From Eubacteriaceae bacterium (lineage in GTDB: Bacteria > Bacillota_A > Clostridia > Eubacteriales > Anaerofustaceae): a DNA stretch of 12,190 nt. Shown here one piece after another: positions 1-7,006 of this stretch. The stretch's first letter is position 1, and every line of letters begins with the position of its first letter. The stretch covers positions 1 through 12,190 of the forward strand of contig JAITGT010000050.1 of NCBI GenBank assembly GCA_031280495.1, read 5' to 3'. The notes under the pieces were generated by a model. It saw only the letters and a list, made by a program, of their open reading frames with translations. It was not told the DNA's origin and ran no database searches. The translations under genes were made by a program, and so were the position numbers.

Positions 1-542
1 ACGACGATCCGAAGTACTCCCTCCTTGTGCTTGTCGATGAGCCAACTGGGGCGTACACAATGGGCTCCACTGCCGCTGCCCCTGTTGCAGGAGCCATTTT
101 TGAGAGCATTTTGCGCGGCCAGGAAGGATCCTCAGCGACCACGGACAGTGCAAAAACTGCCTCTGTGCAGACAGTCATTCCAGACATGCGGGGGAAAACA
201 GTGGCGCAGGCGCGCGAAATCCTCGCAGCCATGGATATCCCCTGCACTTTTACTGAAGATGCGGAAGACGCCTTCGCCATTGTGACGGAACAGTCAAATG
301 TCAATGAGCCATACGCCAAGGGAGTCACTGTGGCGATGACCGCTTCAAGCCCGTCAGGAAACACTGTGAGCGTGCCAAGCCTCAAAGGCATGACTGTAGG
401 GCAGGCGAACGCGGCCCTCACAGGGCTTGGCCTTTCCCTAAAGGCAGAGGGAGGGGGCATCGCTGTCTCCCAGTCTGTTTCCCAGGGTGTGGCAGTGGAA
501 AAAGGCTCTGCCATTTCGGTTGTTTTCAAATATATCGAATAA
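1..542 (+). CDS. Class B penicillin-binding protein, 3' end, with two PASTA domains (SpoVD/FtsI type)
   Basis: This is the C-terminal part of a septal peptidoglycan DD-transpeptidase; the 5' end and the catalytic serine lie outside the window. The reading frame begins at base 3. The first residues (DDPKYSLLVLVDEPTG, then a small-residue stretch ending in APVAGAIFESIL) match the end of the transpeptidase domain of FtsI/SpoVD proteins. A short linker leads to a first PASTA domain starting at VIPDMRGKTVAQAREIL and a second starting at VSVPSLKGMTVGQANAAL, which runs to the stop at 540-542. PASTA domains are known in SpoVD and in some division PBPs of Gram-positives, where they are linked to muropeptide or beta-lactam binding or to division function. 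Whether this is the vegetative division PBP or the sporulation paralogue cannot be told from the tail. murF follows 75 nt downstream, so this is probably part of the same operon. Confidence 0.9.
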   Translation, partial: DDPKYSLLVLVDEPTGAYTMGSTAAAPVAGAIFESILRGQEGSSATTDSAKTASVQTVIPDMRGKTVAQAREILAAMDIPCTFTEDAEDAFAIVTEQSNVNEPYAKGVTVAMTASSPSGNTVSVPSLKGMTVGQANAALTGLGLSLKAEGGGIAVSQSVSQGVAVEKGSAISVVFKYIE

Positions 543-562
543 AACCTCAACGGTCTGCGGCA

Positions 563-571
563 TGTTATAAT
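563..571 (+). promoter_or_regulatory. Possible extended -10 promoter upstream of murF
   Basis: The bases TGTTATAAT form a full consensus extended -10 element (TGnTATAAT). There is no convincing -35 about 17 nt upstream, but extended -10 promoters can work without one. Transcription would start near 578, inside the operon, giving murF and the genes after it extra output independent of the PBP promoter. It would also exclude translation of this transcript from the ATG at 573, which fits the preferred murF start at 618. This is sequence inference only. Confidence 0.4.
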
Positions 572-617
572 TATGGCTGGCACGGCTCAGAACGAATCTA
601 CTATATGGCAGGGATAT

Positions 618-1985
618 ATGATACCAATGCGAGCATCGGACATAGCTGGCTTCGTAGGCGGGGAAGTGGCATTTGGTGATGGCGGGGCGATAGCCGACAA
701 CATTGTGACAGACTCAAGAAAAGCGAGGAAGGGCAGCTGCTTTTTTGCCCTTAAAGGCGAAGCGACAAACGGAGAGCTGTTTCTCTCAGACGCATTCTCG
801 CGCGGCGCGGCAATCGCAGTTGTCGCCAATCCGGATCCAATGGCGCAGCTGTGCCAGATCACAGTTCGCGATCCTCTAAAAGCTCTCCAGGATCTTGCCA
901 GGGCCTATATCGAGAGATTTCCCATACCTTTCGTGGCTGTCACGGGGTCAAGCGGAAAGACGACGACGAAAGAGCTTTTGGCAACGATTCTTTCCCAAAA
1001 ATACAAGACAGCAAAGTCACCCGGCAACTTAAACAGCCAAACGGGAGTGCCTCTTTCGATCTTCGGCCTGGCGCCATCAGACGAAATCGGCGTGTTTGAG
1101 ATAAGCATGTCCCATCCAGGGGAAATACTGGCCAATGTCGAGATATTGCGCCCGCAAACGGTTATCATAACAAACATAGGCGTGGCGCATATTGAGTTTT
1201 TGGGAAGCCGCGAGAATATATATTTGGCAAAGAAAGAGAGCCTTGCCTTTTTAGGCGAGAGCTGCGCTGCTATTGTAAACGGCGAGGATGACATGCTTTG
1301 CTCGCTTGAGGGAGGGCCTTTTGAAGTGATCAAGGCAGGTGTGGAGTGCGGCGATTTTACAGCCGCCAACGTTAGCTATGGCGCTGGAGGCTCTGATTTT
1401 TACGTGGATCTTGGCGGAAAAGCCGAACATTTTCGCTTCCCGCTTGCCGGAAGGCACTTTGTGCTGGATGCGCTTTTGGCCATAGCGGCTGCATGGCGGC
1501 ATGGGCTTGGCGCGGAAGAGATTCAGCAAGGCCTCGCTTCATTTGAGGCATCGGACAGCCGAATGGACTCAGAGGAAATTGGGGGTGTGACGCTTCTGAA
1601 CGACACTTACAATGCCAACCCAGAGTCAATGAAAGCTTCGCTTGACACCTTGGCCATTTTGGCGAAAGGCGGCCGGGCTGCCGCCGTGCTTGGCGACATG
1701 TTCGAACTTGGGGAAAGGCAGTGGGAACTGACTAAGGAGGTTGGGAGGCATGCCGCCCGTCGTGGAATTGGCTATTTGGCTGTTTCAGGCAATACAGCGG
1801 AAGCCTTTGCAGAAGGTTATGGCGAGGCAAACGGAAACGGCGTAGTATTCGCCTCATCCAGCTATGAGGCTATTGCCTCTTCCATAGCTGAATGGCTAAA
1901 GCCGGGCGACGCGGCCTTATTCAAGGCGTCCAGGGGAATGGCCTTCGAGGGCATATACAGCCTGGTCGCAAAGAGGCTGAGATGA
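618..1985 (+). CDS. murF: UDP-N-acetylmuramoyl-tripeptide--D-alanyl-D-alanine ligase
   Basis: This cytoplasmic Mur ligase uses ATP to add D-Ala-D-Ala to the UDP-MurNAc tripeptide, completing the pentapeptide precursor. From the start at 618 it is 455 residues, normal for MurF. The N-terminal domain has TDSRK near residue 31 and CFFALKG near 41. The ATP-binding P-loop TGSSGKTTTK is at 109-118, followed by NLNSQTGVPLS (138-148), NIGVAHIEFLGS (186-197) and the late motif NDTYNANPESM, which is typical of MurF rather than MurE. I chose 618 because MIPMRASDIAGFVGG resembles known MurF N-termini and AGGGA lies just upstream. The ATG at 573 would add 15 atypical residues and has no ribosome binding site; the ATG at 627 is also possible. 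The 3' end overlaps mraY by ATGA, suggesting translational coupling. Confidence 0.96.
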   Translation: MIPMRASDIAGFVGGEVAFGDGGAIADNIVTDSRKARKGSCFFALKGEATNGELFLSDAFSRGAAIAVVANPDPMAQLCQITVRDPLKALQDLARAYIERFPIPFVAVTGSSGKTTTKELLATILSQKYKTAKSPGNLNSQTGVPLSIFGLAPSDEIGVFEISMSHPGEILANVEILRPQTVIITNIGVAHIEFLGSRENIYLAKKESLAFLGESCAAIVNGEDDMLCSLEGGPFEVIKAGVECGDFTAANVSYGAGGSDFYVDLGGKAEHFRFPLAGRHFVLDALLAIAAAWRHGLGAEEIQQGLASFEASDSRMDSEEIGGVTLLNDTYNANPESMKASLDTLAILAKGGRAAAVLGDMFELGERQWELTKEVGRHAARRGIGYLAVSGNTAEAFAEGYGEANGNGVVFASSSYEAIASSIAEWLKPGDAALFKASRGMAFEGIYSLVAKRLR

Positions 1986-2983
1986 GCAAAGCAATTTTGA
2001 CAACGCTCCTTTCGTTTCTCATCGTTGTCGCGAGCAGCCCAATGGCTATAGAAGCCTTAAAAAAGCTCAATATTGGCCAGAGTGTTCGCCTTCTTGGCCC
2101 AACATCCCACTACGGAAAAGCGGGAACGCCGACAATGGGTGGACTAGTCATTATTGTTGCTGTCGCCGCTTCCTGCCTCATTGCCTCAAAAGGCGCGGAT
2201 TCGAGCCTGCTGTTTGCGGTGATTGTGACTGTTGTCTTTGGAGTTATTGGCTTTTTGGACGACTTCATCAAAATGGTGCAGAAGTCCGTCACGCCAAGCG
2301 AAAAAGGCGTAACGGCATCCTCGCTTGGCATGCTTCCTTCGCACAAATTGGTGCTTCAGATCGCTGTTGCGCTTGCGCTCGCTGTATTCGCCGCATACCA
2401 CCCAGACATTGGGACTGGAATACAGATACCGTTTACGTACTTCGTCCTAGATTTGGGCGTTTTCTACATTCCGTTCACTGTCATTACCGTGGTTGCTGTT
2501 GTAAACGCCGTGAATTTCACTGACGGGCTGGACGGCCTTGCCAGCGGGGTGACCCTCATTGTCTTTATCTTCTTCTTCCTGTACGCGCTTTCTGACGGGA
2601 AGCCGTCTATGGGGACATTTGGGGCTTCTGTCATAGGCGCCTGCATGGGATTTTTGGTCTACAATTTCAACCCTGCCAAAGTGTTCATGGGAGACACGGG
2701 CTCTATGGCGCTTGGGGGCGCTGTTTCCGCAATCTCCATATTGACTCGCACAGAGCTGTTTATATTGATTGCGGGCCTCATCTATGCCATTGAGCTGCTG
2801 TCCGTTGCCATTCAGGTGAGCTATTTTCGCATAAGCGGCGGCAAGCGCGTTTTCAAGATGGCGCCAATCCACCACCATTTTGAGCTGCTCGGATGGCAGG
2901 AGACACGCATCGTCATTGTCTTTTGGGTGTTTACCGCAGTTTGCGTGCTCATTTCGATGCTCTCGATACCATACAGTTTCTAA
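1982..2983 (+). CDS. mraY: Phospho-N-acetylmuramoyl-pentapeptide-transferase
   Basis: This integral membrane enzyme transfers phospho-MurNAc-pentapeptide from UDP to undecaprenyl phosphate, making lipid I on the inner face of the membrane. The 333 residues contain about ten hydrophobic segments and the family motifs in order: KAGTPTMGG (46-54), the DD-containing FLDDFIK (91-97), NFTDGLDGLASG (178-189), MGDTGSMALGG (236-246) and the histidine motif PIHHHFEL (295-302). The start at 1982 is set by an AGAGG ribosome binding site at 1972-1976 and a 4-nt overlap with the murF stop. In-frame codons further upstream lie inside murF and would add a 30-residue hydrophilic tail foreign to the family. 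The murF-mraY-murD order is standard for dcw clusters. Confidence 0.97.
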   Translation: MSKAILTTLLSFLIVVASSPMAIEALKKLNIGQSVRLLGPTSHYGKAGTPTMGGLVIIVAVAASCLIASKGADSSLLFAVIVTVVFGVIGFLDDFIKMVQKSVTPSEKGVTASSLGMLPSHKLVLQIAVALALAVFAAYHPDIGTGIQIPFTYFVLDLGVFYIPFTVITVVAVVNAVNFTDGLDGLASGVTLIVFIFFFLYALSDGKPSMGTFGASVIGACMGFLVYNFNPAKVFMGDTGSMALGGAVSAISILTRTELFILIAGLIYAIELLSVAIQVSYFRISGGKRVFKMAPIHHHFELLGWQETRIVIVFWVFTAVCVLISMLSIPYSF

Positions 2984-3006
2984 AAGAAATCCCGTAATGG
3001 AGGCAT

Positions 3007-4377
3007 ATGGCAATGGCAGCCACTTACAACAAATATCTCATACTCGGCGCAGGCAGAAGCGGCATTGGCGCCGCCAAATTTCTGAGCCAGCAGGGAATCG
3101 CTGCGGTGCTTTTTGACTCAATGCCTTACGAAAGCCTGACAAAGAGCGGTTTTGGCATTGAGGAGGCAGCAAGGCTGCCCGGCGTCGAATGCCACTTCGG
3201 CCAGAACCCAGACAACAGCGCAATAGAGTCGTGCAGCTGCGTTATTGCGAGCCCAGGCGTGCCTCCAGACGCGCCGCCACTAGAACATGCGAGGGCATGC
3301 GGCATTCCTGTCCTATCGGAAATTGAGTTCGCCAGCGGCTATTACAAGGGGAAGCTGGTCGCTGTCACAGGGACAAACGGCAAGACGACAACAACGTCCC
3401 TGGTTGCCCATTTGCTCAGCCGCGCGGGGATCGACGCCCATGCGGCGGGCAATATTGGGGACGCTTTCGTAAACTATGCGGGTGTTTCCAGCCCTCGGAC
3501 CGTGCTGGCGCTTGAGATAAGCAGCTTTCAGCTCGACCAAACGGAGGGCTTTCACCCTAACTGCGCGGTATTGACAAATATTACGCCTGACCATCTGGAT
3601 CGCCACGGCACAATGGAAAACTACACTGCGGCAAAGGAAAAAGTGTTCCAGCTGATGGGGGGGGAGGATTTGCTCGTCGCCAACCTGGACGATCCCATTG
3701 CTGCCGCATCTGCTGCAAAGGCGGCCTGCCCTGTTTCCTGGTTTTCCCTAGAGCGCAAAGAAGGCGCGCACGCATGGCTGGAAGGCGGCGCCATTTGGGC
3801 AATGCACAGCGGCAAGGCGGTTCAACTTGCCGCGACAGCGGAACTGAAGATTATTGGGAGCCACAATGCCGCAAACGCAATGGCTGCCTCGCTGGCTGCC
3901 CTTTTTATGGGAGCCAGCCTCGAAACTGTTCAGCAGGCGCTTAAAGATTTTGAGCCTGTCGAGCACCGTCTCGAGTTTGTCCGCAATGTGCGGGGCGTGT
4001 CCTATGTAAACGATTCTAAGGGCACGAACCCAGACGCCACGGCTGTTGCATTGCGGGCAGTCGCTGCGCCAGCCGTCGTCCTTCTCGGCGGCTACGACAA
4101 GCATTCAAGCTTCGACTCCCTTGCGCCGCTGTTGCGTGAGAAAGCTCGCTGTGTCATTGTCCTCGGGCAAACAAAGGAAAAAATAGCTGAAATGCTTGAC
4201 AGAAATAGCATACTTTATGTCGATGCCTCTTCATTTGATGAAGCGGTAAAGCTTGCGAGCGAGGCAGCTGAGCCGGGGGACACGGTCCTTTTGTCGCCTG
4301 CTTGCGCAAGCTGGGATATGTTTGGCAATTATGAAGAGCGCGGAAGATTATTTAAGAATTTAGTGCATAATCTATAA
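3007..4377 (+). CDS. murD: UDP-N-acetylmuramoyl-L-alanine--D-glutamate ligase
   Basis: This cytoplasmic Mur ligase adds D-glutamate to UDP-MurNAc-L-Ala with ATP. It is 456 residues from 3007. A Rossmann-like N-terminus LILGAGRSGIGAAKFL (11-26) is followed by SPGVPPDAP (82-90), the P-loop TGTNGKTTTT (121-130), LEISSFQLD (169-177) and ITPDHLDRHGT (192-202). Later come NDSKGTNPDAT and the C-terminal motif SPACASWDMFGNYEERG, which together are diagnostic for MurD. A TGGAGG ribosome binding site at 2998-3003 is only 3 nt from the ATG at 3007 but 9 nt from the ATG at 3013. The true start may therefore be 3013 (MAATYNKYLILG), shortening the protein by two residues. It begins 23 nt after mraY, in the same operon. 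Confidence 0.96.
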   Translation: MAMAATYNKYLILGAGRSGIGAAKFLSQQGIAAVLFDSMPYESLTKSGFGIEEAARLPGVECHFGQNPDNSAIESCSCVIASPGVPPDAPPLEHARACGIPVLSEIEFASGYYKGKLVAVTGTNGKTTTTSLVAHLLSRAGIDAHAAGNIGDAFVNYAGVSSPRTVLALEISSFQLDQTEGFHPNCAVLTNITPDHLDRHGTMENYTAAKEKVFQLMGGEDLLVANLDDPIAAASAAKAACPVSWFSLERKEGAHAWLEGGAIWAMHSGKAVQLAATAELKIIGSHNAANAMAASLAALFMGASLETVQQALKDFEPVEHRLEFVRNVRGVSYVNDSKGTNPDATAVALRAVAAPAVVLLGGYDKHSSFDSLAPLLREKARCVIVLGQTKEKIAEMLDRNSILYVDASSFDEAVKLASEAAEPGDTVLLSPACASWDMFGNYEERGRLFKNLVHNL

Positions 4378-4445
4378 GAAACAACAGCGCAAGGCAGGCG
4401 CGCACAAATGGTGCAAGAATTGGCAGGGCAGGAGGGAAGCGCGAA

Positions 4446-5633
4446 ATGAAGCCGAAAGCGGCAAAAATTGCGGTACGCAGGCGTTCGCGGCCAATGCGGG
4501 ATATGGTGGCGGATCTAGCGGATATCTTTCGCGAGATGCCGCTTGAGGCAAAGAAACCGATGGACAAAGGCGTGGCTTTCCTTGTTGCCCTAATAACTGG
4601 CTTTGGCGTGCTCATGATTTGGTCAGCGAGCATGTACAACGCAAAACTGAGCGGCAATGAGTTTTATTATGTTGAAAAGCAGCTTCAAGTTGCGGCAATT
4701 GGCTTTGTTGCAATGTATGTTATGAGCCTGGTCAATTACCAATACCTCAGGCGGTTTGCCTTTCCTTTTCTGGCGTTGGCGCTCGGCTTGCTTGTTGTTG
4801 TCTTGTTTACAGCGGAAGACGTAAACGGCGCAGGCCGGTGGCTGAGAATTTTCGGTTTTGTTATACAGCCTGCTGAATTGGCCAAGGCGGCAGTCATGAT
4901 GTTCGTCGCAAGGGAAATCGAAAGAAAAATGGAGCTCTTGCCACGATTTTCAGGCTTTTTGATTCTGCTTTCGTTTACTGGCGTTGTCGCCGTGCTGATC
5001 TATATGCAGCCCGCGCTGTCCACTGCCATTATCGTCGCTGGCCTCATTATTGGAATGTACTTTATGGCCGGAGGCAATCTTCTCTATATTGCCCTGATGG
5101 GCGTGATATCCGTCTCGGCTATTGTTACGTTCATTGCATCCAGCAAATGGAGGATGGCGCGCATACTTGCCTACCAAAATCCTTGGAGCGACCTGGCAGG
5201 GAAAGGGTGGCAGCCTGCCCAATCCCTCATGGCCCTAGGATCTGGCGGAATTTTTGGACAGGGAATTGGCAACGGCAAAGCCAAGCTTATGTTTCTGCCT
5301 GAGCCGCAGAATGACTACATTTTTTCGGTCATCGGGGAAGAGCTTGGCCTTATTGGCTGCGTCACTGTCATACTTGTCTATTTTTTCCTAGTCTTTAGGC
5401 TTATCAAAATCGCTCTTGGCACAAGCGACGTATTCGGCAGGCTTTTGGCTTCAGGCATGGGGCTGCTTATTGCCATTCAAGTGTTTTTAAACATAGCTGT
5501 CGTCACAAACTTGATCCCTCCGACAGGGGTTATGCTGCCTTTTATCTCAGCAGGGGGCAGCTCCCTGCTAACCATGCTCTTTTCCATGGGCATTGTCCTA
5601 AACATTTCGCGCAATGTCAAAAGCAAAACATAG
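4446..5633 (+). CDS. ftsW: SEDS-family peptidoglycan glycosyltransferase FtsW/SpoVE
   Basis: This polytopic membrane protein of the SEDS family polymerises glycan from lipid II together with a class B PBP, here presumably the PASTA protein at the window start. The 395 residues show about ten membrane segments from residue 43 on. Family motifs are NGAGRWL (127-133), QPAELAK (141-147), LPEPQNDYIFSVIGEELGLIG (284-304) and PPTGVMLPFISAGGSS (358-373). D290 sits where the catalytic aspartate of SEDS enzymes is found. The start at 4446 follows GGAGGG at 4431-4436 with 9 nt spacing. It gives a basic, then amphipathic cytoplasmic tail of about 40 residues before the first membrane helix; M39 (MDKGVAFL) would give a more usual short N-terminus but has no clear ribosome binding site. 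Position next to murD and murG favours FtsW or SpoVE over RodA. Confidence 0.93.
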   Translation: MKPKAAKIAVRRRSRPMRDMVADLADIFREMPLEAKKPMDKGVAFLVALITGFGVLMIWSASMYNAKLSGNEFYYVEKQLQVAAIGFVAMYVMSLVNYQYLRRFAFPFLALALGLLVVVLFTAEDVNGAGRWLRIFGFVIQPAELAKAAVMMFVAREIERKMELLPRFSGFLILLSFTGVVAVLIYMQPALSTAIIVAGLIIGMYFMAGGNLLYIALMGVISVSAIVTFIASSKWRMARILAYQNPWSDLAGKGWQPAQSLMALGSGGIFGQGIGNGKAKLMFLPEPQNDYIFSVIGEELGLIGCVTVILVYFFLVFRLIKIALGTSDVFGRLLASGMGLLIAIQVFLNIAVVTNLIPPTGVMLPFISAGGSSLLTMLFSMGIVLNISRNVKSKT

Positions 5634-5821
5634 CGCTGCTGCACAAAGGCGGGGCGCTGCAGCGCGGGCTCCCTACGCGGGCGGAGGACAGCGTGCTTTC
5701 AGCCAATGGCGTGGAATCGGCTGCATTGCTAGGCCGCGCGACTGGCCGCTCTTAAGCCTTAATCCAATCGAAAGGGAGGGAGGCGCATTCCTGCGAGCCA
5801 ACTGGGTTTGCGCCGTTTCTT
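5634..5821 (+). other. 188-nt ftsW-murG spacer with no recognisable gene
   Basis: This is the largest gap within the tight mur-fts run. It contains a 12-bp perfect palindrome, GCGCTGCAGCGC, at 5654-5665, and GCGCTGC at 5633-5639, which can pair with GCAGCGC at 5659-5665. A very purine-rich SD-like run, GGGAGGGAGG, lies at 5774-5783. A frame ending at the TAA at 5753-5755 has codon choice like the neighbouring genes for about 40 codons but no usable start codon. Another frame is open from inside ftsW (5614) into murG (5940), with no recognisable product. I see no clear terminator or promoter. Confidence 0.5.
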
Positions 5822-6949
5822 ATGAAAGCACTTCTTGCAGGAGGGGGCACGGGAGGGCATGTATACCCAGCGCTGGCAATCGCAAAAGAGCTCGCCCATC
5901 GGCATCCGGACTGGGATATCCAGTTTGCCGGCAGGCATGACTCTATTGAAGGAAAGGTCGTCCCGGAAGACGGCTTCGAGCTCAATGAGCTCTATGTAAG
6001 CGGATTTGAGCGCTATTATTCTGGGCTGAAAAAAGCAAAAGTTGTTTTTCGAACGGCAAAATCCATGTCGGACTCTTTTCGGCTTCTGTCCCGCCTAAAG
6101 CCAAACATTGTCATTGGCACCGGCGGATACATATCCGGCCCTATTGTTCTTGCGGCGCACCTCAGGAGAATTCCTACGCTGATTTGCGAACAAAACGTCA
6201 TTCCCGGCTTCACCATCAAAACGCTGTCGCGTTTTGCAGACATAATCTGCCTCCCTTTTGAAGAGGCAAGGGCTTACATGAAGCGAAAAGAGCGATGCGT
6301 GCTGACAGGAAACCCGGTGCGCAGGGAATTTGCGCTGTATGACCGGTTTCTTGCGCGCCGCACGTTTGGCATTGGGGAAAGGGAACTGCTTGTCGTCAGC
6401 TTCGGGGGCAGCCTTGGGGCAAAGTCTATCAACGACGCCGTTTATGGCCTTATTCCTTTCTTGAGGATGAAAGGAGCCAGGCTTGTGCATATTACAGGCA
6501 GAAGCTCATACAGCGCTTTTGCCGAACGAATGGCTGCGGATCCGCAAATGGCAGGAATTGGCAAAAACATCCAAATTCTCGCCTATACAAATGAAATGCC
6601 TGCGCTCTTAAACGCCGCTGATCTTGTCATAGGCAGGAGCGGCGCCATGACTGTCTCAGAGATAAATTATGTGGGCGTTGCGGCTATTTACGTCCCCCTG
6701 CCAACGGCTGTTTTTGACCACCAAACCAAGAATGCCCAATACTGCGTCGATAACGGAGCGGCAGCAATTATTGAGGATGCGCGCCTCACTGCCCAGTCCC
6801 TAAAGGAATTGGTGGCGCAGCTCTTGGAAGAGAAAGGGATGCTGTCAAAAATGGGGGAGGCTTCGAAAGCTATAGGCATTCCCGACTCATCTGAGAGAAT
6901 CGCAATTCAGGCAGAATCGCTCCTTGGCTTGCGCGGAAAGGAATCATGA
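5822..6949 (+). CDS. murG: UDP-N-acetylglucosamine--N-acetylmuramyl-(pentapeptide) pyrophosphoryl-undecaprenol N-acetylglucosamine transferase
   Basis: MurG is a peripheral, cytoplasmic-face GT-B glycosyltransferase that adds GlcNAc to lipid I to make lipid II. The protein is 375 residues, about the normal length. It has the glycine-rich loop MKALLAGGGTGGHVYPALA at the very N-terminus, GGYISGP (101-107), CEQN (122-125), GNPVR (163-167), the second G-loop FGGSLGAKSIN (194-204) and the UDP-GlcNAc-side motif GRSGAMTVSEI. The start at 5822 is fixed by the family N-terminus: the frame has no earlier start codon after the stop at 5753-5755. There is no SD sequence at the usual distance; the strong purine run at 5774-5783 is 38 nt away. 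Translation may depend on re-initiation or on RNA folding. The 3' end carries ATGA, leading to a 12-codon ORF. Confidence 0.96.
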   Translation: MKALLAGGGTGGHVYPALAIAKELAHRHPDWDIQFAGRHDSIEGKVVPEDGFELNELYVSGFERYYSGLKKAKVVFRTAKSMSDSFRLLSRLKPNIVIGTGGYISGPIVLAAHLRRIPTLICEQNVIPGFTIKTLSRFADIICLPFEEARAYMKRKERCVLTGNPVRREFALYDRFLARRTFGIGERELLVVSFGGSLGAKSINDAVYGLIPFLRMKGARLVHITGRSSYSAFAERMAADPQMAGIGKNIQILAYTNEMPALLNAADLVIGRSGAMTVSEINYVGVAAIYVPLPTAVFDHQTKNAQYCVDNGAAAIIEDARLTAQSLKELVAQLLEEKGMLSKMGEASKAIGIPDSSERIAIQAESLLGLRGKES

Positions 6950-7006
6950 ACCTAAGCCAAAAAGCCGAATATTATACAGTATAGTATTTTGCTAATGGAG
7001 GCTTAG

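Noticed and set aside
2447..3013. 188-codon - strand open frame opposite mraY
   Set aside because: Its product is hydrophilic, His-rich and unlike any known family, and it is antisense to the well-supported mraY motifs.
5614..5940. 108-codon open frame spanning the ftsW-murG gap
   Set aside because: It starts inside ftsW and ends inside murG in a different frame, has no SD and no recognisable motif, and is rich in Arg/Ala/Gly as expected from an alternate frame of GC-rich sequence. Reported only as part of the gap.
6929..6990. Possible murA promoter (TTGCGC with TATA-rich sequence before 6990)
   Set aside because: No -35/-10 pair with 16-18 nt spacing can be found; the TATA-like stretch is AT-rich spacer sequence without an acceptable -35.
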